NCBI GenBank assembly: GCA_002368645.1
Contig: DFEE01000017.1
Span: 53,457 to 87,707, forward strand
From: Bacteroidales bacterium UBA3810
Lineage (GTDB): Bacteria; Bacteroidota; Bacteroidia; Bacteroidales; Paludibacteraceae
Direction: 5' to 3'
DNA length: 34,251 nt
This document shows positions 7,840 to 14,646 of this stretch, piece after piece. The position numbers and the translations under genes are program-made. Each line of letters starts with the position of its first letter. Position 1 is the stretch's first letter. The notes below the pieces were generated by a model, which did no database searches, was not told where the DNA came from, and was given only the letters and a program-made list of their open reading frames with translations.

Positions 7840-8894
7840 GATGCTAATTGATTGATAAGTTGTCCGCAAGCTGCGAGTATATCTTCGCCTCGTGAGCGGC
7901 GAATAGTAGTAGTTATTCCGTGTCGGGTAAGGTAGTCCCTAAATGCTATCATCCGTATTTCATCTGAAGGCTTGAAGAGGTTACCGTTTATCGCATCCAC
8001 TCCTTGGTGGAAACGGATTAGGTTGACCCTGCAAGTGAGTCCCGATAGCAGTTTGACCAGTGCTTTGGCGTGCCGGATATCGTCATTAACTCCTCCCCAG
8101 CAGATATACTCGAAACTCAGCCTTCGCTGGCTTTGTGTCCCGAAATAGGTTTTTAGCATCGCTACGGTTTGCTCAATAGGGTATGCCTTTTCAGTCGGCA
8201 TAATGTCCTGTCGTTCCGATGCGAATGGGCTATGCAATGATATTGCCAAGTGGCATTCGCACGAGTCCAAAAAGTGCTTTATCTGAGGTGTTATACCAAC
8301 AGAGGAGACCGTGATGCGCTTGGGCGAAAAACCTAGTCCATACGGAGCTGTGATGATGGTAATCGCTTTGAGCACTTGGTCTAAATTATCCATAGGCTCA
8401 CCTTCGCCCATGAAGACGAGGTTCGTCAGTGTCTCCGATTGCGGTATGGAGTAAATCTGGTTGAGGATATCCGCGGCAGTCAGATTGCCGTGAAATCCCA
8501 ATGTTCCGGTCATACAGAATGCGCAACGCATTTTACATCCTGCTTGTGTGCTGACGCAGAGGGTCGCACGGTCCTCCTCCGGCATATAGACGGTCTCTAC
8601 GGCTTGAGCGACTGATGCGGTGCTCTGCAAGGTTAAAGCACAAGGGAAGAGGTACTTTACCGTGCCGTCCTGCGATACCACTTGCGCGGAAGGGGGAATG
8701 CGACCTATTGTATAGTGTTGGCTCAACGTTTCGCGCGCTTTGAGCGAGAGATTGGTCATTGACTCAAAACTTGTCACGCGTTTTTGGTAAAGCCATTGCG
8801 CTAACTGCTTACCGACATATTTGGGGAGAGATAGCTGAAGTGCTACCTCTTCTAATTCGACTAAAGTCAACCCAAATACGTTGTTTTTACTCAT
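7836..8894 (-). CDS. rlmN: Dual-specificity RNA methyltransferase RlmN
   Basis: The 352-residue cytoplasmic radical-SAM enzyme methylates C2 of A2503 in 23S rRNA and of A37 in some tRNAs. The cluster-binding motif is Cys120-x3-Cys124-x2-Cys127 (GCKMRCAFCMTG). MGEGEPMDN, the SAM-contacting Gly-Glu motif, follows, and a catalytic cysteine (Cys343, in GEDILAACGQL) sits near the C-terminus as in RlmN. Length is normal. The start overlaps the upstream carboxyltransferase gene by 8 bp, and the stop overlaps the phosphatase start by 4 bp. Confidence 0.95.
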   Translation of the reverse strand: MSKNNVFGLTLVELEEVALQLSLPKYVGKQLAQWLYQKRVTSFESMTNLSLKARETLSQHYTIGRIPPSAQVVSQDGTVKYLFPCALTLQSTASVAQAVETVYMPEEDRATLCVSTQAGCKMRCAFCMTGTLGFHGNLTAADILNQIYSIPQSETLTNLVFMGEGEPMDNLDQVLKAITIITAPYGLGFSPKRITVSSVGITPQIKHFLDSCECHLAISLHSPFASERQDIMPTEKAYPIEQTVAMLKTYFGTQSQRRLSFEYICWGGVNDDIRHAKALVKLLSGLTCRVNLIRFHQGVDAINGNLFKPSDEIRMIAFRDYLTRHGITTTIRRSRGEDILAACGQLINQLAS

Positions 8895-10437
8895 CCACTT
8901 TAATGGCGCGTCTCAGTCCGCCTTCCCAAGTTACATGGACTTTAGACATATCCTTTCCAGCTTTGTCCATACGCTCGGTCAAGTCTTTGATGAACTGATC
9001 TTTGGCTTGTCCGGAACGGAATTCGCGGTATTGTTTCTCGTGCATCGCGAACTCGAATAATTCTTCATCGTCTTGGCCTTTGTCCCAGCCGAGTTCAGCC
9101 ATTTCTTTCTCAAATCGCGGCAGCTCGTTGGGGTAGAGTGCTTGCGGGTCACCGGTATAGAACTCGTAGCCTTTGGACTCGGCAAGTTTAACCAGTTCCG
9201 GAGCTAACTCGCCGGGCAGTTTACCGCTCTTACCTAATAACATACCCCACATAGCGGGATCCATTCGGGTAAACGGTGCTTCTCCCATGGAGCGGCTGAA
9301 GAGGTTGAAGAGTGCTGCATTCTTGACATATTGGCTGAAGGGCGTAACCAAACAGGGTGTACCCATCATCGGCCATATACGTTGCACTTCGTCAAAGAGC
9401 TCTACCAACAGTTCGTCCTCGGTAAGTTCGTGTTCACCTTTTTTGCGCAGATTGGCATTGATGGCGGCATGCATGCCTTTGAGGTCTGCCATAAGCGAAC
9501 CCATCATTCCTCCCGGCAGACCGCAGCCTACCAATAAAGAGGTCATCAAACTATTCTTGGGGTCAATCCAGTAGCCGAGGAAGTCATCTATAAAGGATTG
9601 GGTCAAGGAACGTGCCTGCATATAGGCTTTCATATTGATATCTTTGACTTGGAACCCAGCGTCTTTGAGCATCGCCTGAATGGTGATTACATCGGGGTGA
9701 ACCTTACCCCAACTGAGCGGCTCCATAGCGACATCTAACACATCGCAGCCCGCTTTGGCGACCTCAAGCATCGATGCTACCGAGAATCCAGGACCTGTAT
9801 GACCGTGGTATTGGATGATGATATCGGGGTGCTTCGCCTTAATCGCTTCCACGATTTTGCCTAACGAAACGGGTCTGCCGATACCTGCCATATCCTTTAG
9901 GCAGAGTTCTTGTGCGCCACCGGCAATCAGTTCTTCCGCTAAATTGACATAATACTCTACGGTATGTACTTTCGAGTAGGTCATACACATCGTAGCCTGC
10001 GCGGTCATACCCGCTTCTTTTGCCCAACGGATGGACGGAATGATATTACGCGGGTCATTCAAGCCACAGAAGATACGGGTAATATCTGTCCCCTGAGCGT
10101 GCTTAACCTTATACATCAACTGTCTGACATCTGCCGGAACGGGATTCATCCGTAAGGCATTGAGACCACGGTCAAGCATGTGTGTCTTAATCCCCGCCTC
10201 GTGAAAAGGCTTGGTAAAGGTGCGTACTGCCAGATTGGGGTTTTCGCCATAGAGTAGGTTGACTTGCTCGGAAGCGCCACCGTTAGTTTCCACGCGGTCA
10301 AAACAGCCCATCTCAATTATTACAGGAGCAATTTTAGCGAGTTGGTCACGACGAGGTACATACTTACCGGAAGACTGCCACATATCGCGGTAAACGAGCG
10401 AGAATTGGACTTCCGGTTTCTTAATTAGTTTAGCCAT
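8887..10437 (-). CDS. Biotin-dependent carboxyltransferase subunit (oxaloacetate decarboxylase alpha / pyruvate carboxylase B type)
   Basis: The 516-residue cytoplasmic protein has an HMGL-like TIM barrel starting at VQFSLVYRDMWQSSG (metal-binding Asp). LCLKDMAG (the lysine usually carbamylated) and the second-shell motif QYHGHTGPG follow, then the conserved carboxylase domain with VGCGLPGGMMGSL and FSQYVKNAAL. There is no C-terminal biotinyl domain with an MKM motif, so a separate biotin carrier must act with it. It is the first gene of the seven-gene operon and is preceded by a good promoter. The assignment between pyruvate carboxylase and oxaloacetate decarboxylase chemistry is not settled by sequence alone. 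Confidence 0.85.
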   Translation of the reverse strand: MAKLIKKPEVQFSLVYRDMWQSSGKYVPRRDQLAKIAPVIIEMGCFDRVETNGGASEQVNLLYGENPNLAVRTFTKPFHEAGIKTHMLDRGLNALRMNPVPADVRQLMYKVKHAQGTDITRIFCGLNDPRNIIPSIRWAKEAGMTAQATMCMTYSKVHTVEYYVNLAEELIAGGAQELCLKDMAGIGRPVSLGKIVEAIKAKHPDIIIQYHGHTGPGFSVASMLEVAKAGCDVLDVAMEPLSWGKVHPDVITIQAMLKDAGFQVKDINMKAYMQARSLTQSFIDDFLGYWIDPKNSLMTSLLVGCGLPGGMMGSLMADLKGMHAAINANLRKKGEHELTEDELLVELFDEVQRIWPMMGTPCLVTPFSQYVKNAALFNLFSRSMGEAPFTRMDPAMWGMLLGKSGKLPGELAPELVKLAESKGYEFYTGDPQALYPNELPRFEKEMAELGWDKGQDDEELFEFAMHEKQYREFRSGQAKDQFIKDLTERMDKAGKDMSKVHVTWEGGLRRAIKVDE

Positions 10438-10477
10438 AGTATTTGTTGTTAATCATTAATTTCTGCCAAAAAGCGCG

Positions 10478-10509
10478 CAAAGTTATAAAATTTTTTGGAT
10501 ATTTGCAAA
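10478..10509 (-). promoter_or_regulatory. Promoter of the carboxyltransferase-to-wzc operon
   Basis: On the minus strand TTTG (10506-10509) is followed after 20 bases by TAACTTTG (10478-10485), leaving a leader of about 35 bases before the ATG at 10437. It is physically interleaved with the divergent gltX promoter. Confidence 0.72.
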
Positions 10510-10525
10510 AAAAAATGTACTTTTG
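10495..10525 (+). promoter_or_regulatory. Promoter of gltX
   Basis: TTGG (10495-10498), 19 bases, TACTTTTG (10518-10525), with the start codon 22 bases beyond. The -33 box lies inside the opposite-strand promoter. Confidence 0.7.
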
Positions 10526-10547
10526 CAGCACTTTTATAGAAATCATT

Positions 10548-12101
10548 ATGGAAAGACAAGTACGCGTACGCTTTGCCCCGTCACCGACAGGGGCTTTACA
10601 CATCGGCGGTGTTAGGACTGCCTTGTATAATTATCTCTTTGCCCGCCAACATAACGGCGTGATGTTGCTTCGAATTGAAGATACCGACTCTACACGATTT
10701 GTAGAAGGAGCGGAGCAATATATAATAGAGGCGCTTGATTGGTTGGGCATCGGTATAGATGAGGGTATTTCTTTGGATGCTCCTAATGGCAAAGGTCCTC
10801 ATGGCCCATACCGTCAGAGTGAGCGTCGTGAAATATATCATCAATATGTCAAGCAACTGATTGATAGTGGTCATGCTTATTATGCCTTTGATACGCCTGC
10901 CCAATTGGAGGCTAAACGTGCCGAGATTCCTAATTTCCAATATGACGCACGCACGCGTTTAGAAATGGTCAACTCACTGACGCTCTCCGCCGAGGAGGTG
11001 CAGCGACGCATCGCTGCCGACGAACAATATGTCGTTCGCTTTAAGGTGGAGCCTAACGAGGATGTCATCGTCCACGACTTGATTCGCGGCGATGTCGTGA
11101 TCAATTCTAATATTCTGGACGATAAAGTGCTCTATAAATCTGCCGATGACCTGCCTACCTATCACCTTGCCAATATCGTTGATGACCATTTGATGGAAAT
11201 CAGCCATGTTATCCGAGGTGAAGAATGGTTGCCTTCCGCCCCTTTGCATGTGTTGCTCTATCGGGCATTCGGTTGGCAGGACAGTATGCCGGAGTTCGCG
11301 CATCTGCCGTTGTTACTCAAACCCGATGGCAATGGCAAACTCTCAAAACGCGACGGTGACAGACTCGGCTTCCCTGTCTTCCCCTTAGAGTTTCATAATC
11401 CTAAAGACGGTTCTGTTAGTTCCGGTTACCGCGAGAGTGGATATTTCCCGGAAGCGGTCATCAATTTCTTGGCACTCTTGGGATGGCATAATAGTTCCGA
11501 CCAAGAGATTTTCTCCATGGAAGAACTGATTAAACAGTTTTCTTTAGACCGTGTTTCCAAATCCGGAGCCAAGTTTGACTACGAGAAGGGCAAATGGTTC
11601 AATCATTATTACCTCCAACTTAAGTCCAATGAAGAACTTGCCGAGATGTTCATGCCGGTTCTAAAAGAACGCCTCGATGAATCGATATATCGAAATATCG
11701 ATAAATCGATGGTAGCCAAAATCATCGGTCTGGTTAAAGAGCGTGTTAACTTTGTGCCCGAACTATGGGAGCAAGTTAATTTCTTCTTCGTTGCCCCGAC
11801 GGAGTATGACGAGAAGAGCCTTAAAAAACGTTGGAAGGAAGACTCTCCCCAACATATGCGTGAGTTGCTGCAACTCTTGGAGGACAATACAACCGATGCC
11901 AATTGGAATGCCGAGAGTTTAGACCAGCTCGTTTTACCGTGGATAGAGCAAAAGCAGTATGGCTTAGGTATTGTCATGAATGCCTTCCGTATCTGTTTAG
12001 TAGGCGCAGCCCGTGGTCCGCATATCTGGGAGATTACCGATGTACTCGGACGAGAAGAAACCCTCTGCCGCGTACGCAGTGCCATCTCCCGTCTAGCGTG
12101 A
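10548..12101 (+). CDS. gltX: Glutamate--tRNA ligase
   Basis: The 517-residue class I synthetase charges tRNA-Glu with glutamate in the cytoplasm. Visible signatures are RFAPSPTGALHIGGVRTALYN (HIGH-like motif, residues 18-21) and the KMSKS-equivalent KLSKRDGD near residues 263-270. C-terminal anticodon-binding helices end in ARGPHIWEITDVLGREETLCRV. ATG 10548 was chosen over an upstream in-frame start because it directly precedes the conserved N-terminus and follows the promoter. A tRNA-Glu gene is also in this window (33000-33072). Confidence 0.96.
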   Translation: MERQVRVRFAPSPTGALHIGGVRTALYNYLFARQHNGVMLLRIEDTDSTRFVEGAEQYIIEALDWLGIGIDEGISLDAPNGKGPHGPYRQSERREIYHQYVKQLIDSGHAYYAFDTPAQLEAKRAEIPNFQYDARTRLEMVNSLTLSAEEVQRRIAADEQYVVRFKVEPNEDVIVHDLIRGDVVINSNILDDKVLYKSADDLPTYHLANIVDDHLMEISHVIRGEEWLPSAPLHVLLYRAFGWQDSMPEFAHLPLLLKPDGNGKLSKRDGDRLGFPVFPLEFHNPKDGSVSSGYRESGYFPEAVINFLALLGWHNSSDQEIFSMEELIKQFSLDRVSKSGAKFDYEKGKWFNHYYLQLKSNEELAEMFMPVLKERLDESIYRNIDKSMVAKIIGLVKERVNFVPELWEQVNFFFVAPTEYDEKSLKKRWKEDSPQHMRELLQLLEDNTTDANWNAESLDQLVLPWIEQKQYGLGIVMNAFRICLVGAARGPHIWEITDVLGREETLCRVRSAISRLA

Positions 12102-12190
12102 TATAAGCAGTAATTATCACGGATGTCACTGATTTCCGAGTGCTTCAAACGAAGTGAAAAGTATCCGGTTATTAAGATTTCGGTAAAGAA

Positions 12191-12220
12191 CAAGCAAGTG
12201 AACATAAGCCCACTTGCTTG
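12191..12220. terminator. Hairpin terminator after gltX (probably bidirectional)
   Basis: A perfect 10 bp inverted repeat, CAAGCAAGTG and CACTTGCTTG, encloses a 10-base loop and is followed by TACTTTATTT. It sits between gltX (+) and the remnant on the minus strand. Confidence 0.7.
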
Positions 12221-12224
12221 TACT

Positions 12225-12602
12225 TTATTTAATTCCCTTCAATCTTCGTTTTATTTGAATCAGAAAATTAACTAACTCATTATAAAGAGTACTTCTTTTT
12301 ATTTTGCCGGGGATATATCCATCACTCCAACTTGATTCCAAATGATGGATAGCATATGTATTCTTGGATTTGCGCATAACACGCGTAGAAGTTATGGGAG
12401 AAAAATAATCGTGTGTATATATGCGCAATCCCCATTTCTCTATATATTGCGCTTCTCTACCGGGAATAAAGCCATTTTCGCTTAATATATTCCCTAAGCG
12501 GCGGGTATTGGTGGTGATATCATAAGAGCCATCCTGCTTAATAAAAGTAATTTTTAGCATAGTCAGAGGCGTTGTGAACTTTGCAACGTTAAGAGAGTAC
12601 AT
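12225..12602 (-). pseudogene. C-terminal remnant of a GT32-like (DXD sugar-binding) glycosyltransferase
   Basis: The open frame is 125 residues. From about residue 18 it matches the C-terminal third of Gly_transf_sug/GT32 glycosyltransferases as I know them: DGSYDI..., GLRIYTHDYFSP, then NTYAIHHLESSW, which corresponds to the family's 'IYP.dYF.P ... nTY.IHHy..SW' ending. The catalytic N-terminal portion with the DXD motif is missing. The first 14 residues (up to an internal Met at 12560) look unrelated. There is no clear promoter upstream. I read it as a 5'-truncated gene; a short functional protein cannot be excluded. Confidence 0.65.
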
Positions 12603-12660
12603 CTATTAAGAGGTCAAAGCAAAAGTGTGTAACACGCTGATGGTAATGTGATGTCATTAC

Positions 12661-12726
12661 ATGCTCTTGTAGTGCTCTAGTAATGCTCTAGTAGTGCTAT
12701 AGTAATGCTCTAGTAGTGCTATAGTA
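12661..12726. repeat. 11 bp tandem repeat, six units
   Basis: Six head-to-tail units fit the consensus RTGCTMTAGTA. The first base alternates A,G,A,G,A,G, and the sixth base is C in units 1-3 and 5 and A in units 4 and 6. The unit length is close to one DNA helical turn. No spacer sequence separates units, so it is not a CRISPR. Confidence 0.9.
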
Positions 12727-12746
12727 GAAATCAGGGAGTGGAACCG

Positions 12747-12930
12747 TTAGGAATTGATGTGGTCAAGCGCGTTGAGAATAAGGCGTGGGGAGGGGTAGGC
12801 GTCCAAGTCTGAGAAACTGACCTTCAGTCCGAGGCTTTCCGGCAAGGCATCGACACGGCAGAGGTAAAAACGCGCATGCCGGTGCTGGTGGGATAGCGTG
12901 TGCGTCAGGGAAAGAAAGGGGAGTGGTGTG
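12747..12930 (-). pseudogene. mutY: C-terminal fragment of adenine DNA glycosylase MutY (NUDIX_4 domain)
   Basis: Translating the minus strand toward the stop at 12747-12749 gives PFLSLTHTLSHQHRHARFY, then LCRVDALPESLGLKVSFSDL and DAYPSPRLILNALDHINS. This resembles the end of MutY: the 'HvLTHq..hArFY' block of the 8-oxoG-recognising NUDIX-like domain and the terminal 'eldeya.PRLi...L'. The helix-hairpin-helix glycosylase domain and the 4Fe-4S cluster cysteines are absent, and no start codon precedes the fragment. Upstream, the frame runs into the 8 bp repeat array and then a stop. Identification is by motif recall over about 55 residues. Confidence 0.62.
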
Positions 12931-12940
12931 TTGTTTTTGG

Positions 12941-13028
12941 GAGATAGGGATTCTGGGATTCCAGGATTCCAGGAGACCGGGATTCCAGGATTCCGGGTGT
13001 CCAGGATGCCGGGTAGCCGAGTTATCGG
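12941..13028. repeat. 8 bp degenerate tandem repeat, about eleven units
   Basis: Successive octamers fit GATTCCAG/GATTCCGG. The clear core is GATTCTGG, GATTCCAG, GATTCCAG, GAGACCGG, GATTCCAG, GATTCCGG, GTGTCCAG, GATGCCGG and GTAGCCGA (12949-13020). The flanking octamers at each end are more degenerate. The array directly abuts the 5' side of the MutY fragment. Confidence 0.85.
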
Positions 13029-13041
13029 AGATTATCGGAGA
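13022..13041. repeat. 10 bp direct duplication
   Basis: TTATCGGAGA occurs twice without a spacer, followed by a third partial copy (TTATTG). It continues directly from the 8 bp array. Confidence 0.8.
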
Positions 13042-13167
13042 TTATTGCGCCTGAAAGACTAATGTATTGGACGCGGTTTAGCGCTATTATCAAAGGTGGG
13101 GAGTGAAATGTGAAAAATAAAAAGAGAAGGGGAAAAGTACAATTTTGCGAAAAAAAGTATAAAAAAC

Positions 13168-13198
13168 TTGCAAATGTCAAAAAAAAATTGTATCTTTG
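13168..13198 (+). promoter_or_regulatory. Promoter of the 13.4-15.7 kb exported-protein operon
   Basis: TTG (13168-13170), 20 bases, TATCTTTG (13191-13198). The first start codon is at 13417, leaving an unusually long 5' leader of roughly 210 bases. Confidence 0.72.
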
Positions 13199-13416
13199 CA
13201 GCGAAATCTAAAAATACGACAGACGCCTTTTACTACCAATTGGTATAACTCTATGAGTATAAGGCATTACAGACATAAACCTAAAAACATTGTATACTCA
13301 ACCCCTAATTGGTATCAAAATATTTATAAACCCTTCTAATTTAAGCAATTTATATAAAACTTTTTTGTCCAAACCAATCCCCGAAAGCATTAGAGGGGAT
13401 AAAAACTTACATAATT
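13199..13416 (+). promoter_or_regulatory. Long structured 5' leader
   Basis: No gene is seen in this leader. It can form a stem of GCCTTTTAC (13225-13233) with GTATAAGGC (13257-13265), with one mismatch. A second stem pairs ATCCCC (13377-13382) with GGGGAT (13395-13400), 16 bases before the ATG. AATTGGTAT occurs twice (13238-13246, 13307-13315). No known riboswitch was recognised. Confidence 0.4.
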
Positions 13417-13995
13417 ATGAAGAAACTATTTCTTTTTGTCACGGTGCTGTCCGTCGCGACAGGCTTATTTGCCCAAAGTAATATGGCGATAGAAGGCGCT
13501 TCCGTTAGTCGCTATGAAGCAACCCAACTCAAAAACAATGGAAGCATGTTCATTGTCCCCATTGTCGCCAATCTTAATGTGGCGCAATCTACACCGAAAG
13601 ACTATCTCCTCTCGGAAAAAATCACTATCCCCGAAATACGCAAAAATGAGAGCGAGGACAAATATTATGAGCGAGTTGAAAAATACATTGACCTCAAACT
13701 CAATGAATTGAAAGCGCAAGCTCTCTTTGAGTTCATCGACACGGAACATTGCTCACTTATTGTCTCGCCGATCTATAGTATTAAAACCGTTAGTAGTCAG
13801 GGACATGAAATGAACGTTGAAGTGAGGGTAAAAGGTTATCCCGCTACTTATACCAATTTCCGCAGTATGCAAGCCGCTGATTCTACTATTGTTAAACTCA
13901 ATGGACTTATTGTCGATAAGAAAGACGAACAACTAATCTTGACCAATCGGCAGATTGAAACCAAAGAACGCACGGAAGAAATTAAACGTAACTAA
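13417..13995 (+). CDS. Exported protein of unknown function
   Basis: The 192-residue protein has a clear signal peptide (MKKLFLFVTVLSVATGLFAQ). The mature part is about 172 residues, rich in charged residues after residue 60, and ends in a Lys/Glu-rich helix. I do not recognise a domain. The segment LKAQALFEFIDTEHCSLIVSPIYSI and the following short strands suggest a small alpha/beta periplasmic protein. It is first in a three-gene operon, followed 1 bp later by a beta-barrel-like protein and then a lipoprotein. The trio may therefore act together at the cell envelope. A 5' leader of about 210 bases precedes it. Confidence 0.8.
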   Translation: MKKLFLFVTVLSVATGLFAQSNMAIEGASVSRYEATQLKNNGSMFIVPIVANLNVAQSTPKDYLLSEKITIPEIRKNESEDKYYERVEKYIDLKLNELKAQALFEFIDTEHCSLIVSPIYSIKTVSSQGHEMNVEVRVKGYPATYTNFRSMQAADSTIVKLNGLIVDKKDEQLILTNRQIETKERTEEIKRN

Positions 13996-13996
13996 T

Positions 13997-14644
13997 ATGA
14001 AACGCCGCCTTTTATTTATGCTGTGTTTGTGTGCAATCTCCCTTGTGCAAGCACAGACTTTCAACTATACAGGCTTGGAAATCAAGCAGGAGAAAGTCAA
14101 AAAGAAAAATGTCTATGAATGGGAGCAATTCATTATGGCTAACTACTTTGGTAACCCTCATTGGCATGGATTTGGACTCACATATGGTCGTGTCAAATTA
14201 TTCGGCTTTTATGTCAACGCTTCGTTAGGAACCGGCTTCCACTATGGCTATTCCAAAACAGCAGATAACTCTCAAGGAGTTATTTTTATTCCGAGCCAAT
14301 ACGGTTCTAATGGTTATTTTCCGTACTACACGGGAAAGATCTCCAACAACCAAGCTTCCGTCACTATAGGTGGAATTGTGCGGATGGTCATTCCTTTATA
14401 CCTCTACGCAGGTATAGGATACGGATATCACACCGTCACGGCGCAAACCCAAAGTGGAGAGTGGATACGAATGGTCAATTATGATATTTACAGATCTTTT
14501 GGGCATGGCATGAACTTCGATATCGGATTGCAAACCAACATCAAGGGATTTACACTCTCGCTTGGTTATTTCTTGATTACCAACTTTACACATGGAGTGA
14601 GTGAGGCAAGAGCCGGTATTGGTTACACTTTTAAAGTTAAATAA
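13997..14644 (+). CDS. Putative outer-membrane beta-barrel protein
   Basis: The 215-residue protein has a signal peptide (MKRRLLFMLCLCAISLVQAQ). The mature chain is full of alternating aromatic and glycine strands (WHGFGLTYGRVKLFGFYVNASLGTGFHYGYSK, YLYAGIGYGYHTVTAQ, FTLSLGYFLITNFTHGVSEARAGIGYTFKVK). It ends in a strand with a C-terminal hydrophobic pattern, as in small outer-membrane barrels. ATG 13997 was chosen because it starts the signal peptide 1 bp after the previous stop; the in-frame ATG at 13955 would overlap the upstream gene. It is the middle gene of the operon. No specific function is recognised. Confidence 0.75.
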   Translation: MKRRLLFMLCLCAISLVQAQTFNYTGLEIKQEKVKKKNVYEWEQFIMANYFGNPHWHGFGLTYGRVKLFGFYVNASLGTGFHYGYSKTADNSQGVIFIPSQYGSNGYFPYYTGKISNNQASVTIGGIVRMVIPLYLYAGIGYGYHTVTAQTQSGEWIRMVNYDIYRSFGHGMNFDIGLQTNIKGFTLSLGYFLITNFTHGVSEARAGIGYTFKVK

Positions 14645-14646
14645 CT

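Larger units (their letters stand above)
12603..13060. other. Decayed intergenic zone with gene debris and tandem repeats
   Basis: No intact gene is visible. The zone holds an 11 bp tandem array, a MutY C-terminal fragment on the minus strand, an 8 bp tandem array and a 10 bp duplication. Each is listed separately. Base composition is richer in G and C than the flanking promoter DNA. Confidence 0.7.

Noticed and set aside
12225..12602. Intact small DNA-binding or phage protein
   Set aside because: The C-terminal YFSP...NTYAIHH...SSW pattern fits the end of a glycosyltransferase better than any small protein I know.
12661..13041. CRISPR array
   Set aside because: Units are 8-11 bp and contiguous, with no spacers and no cas genes nearby.
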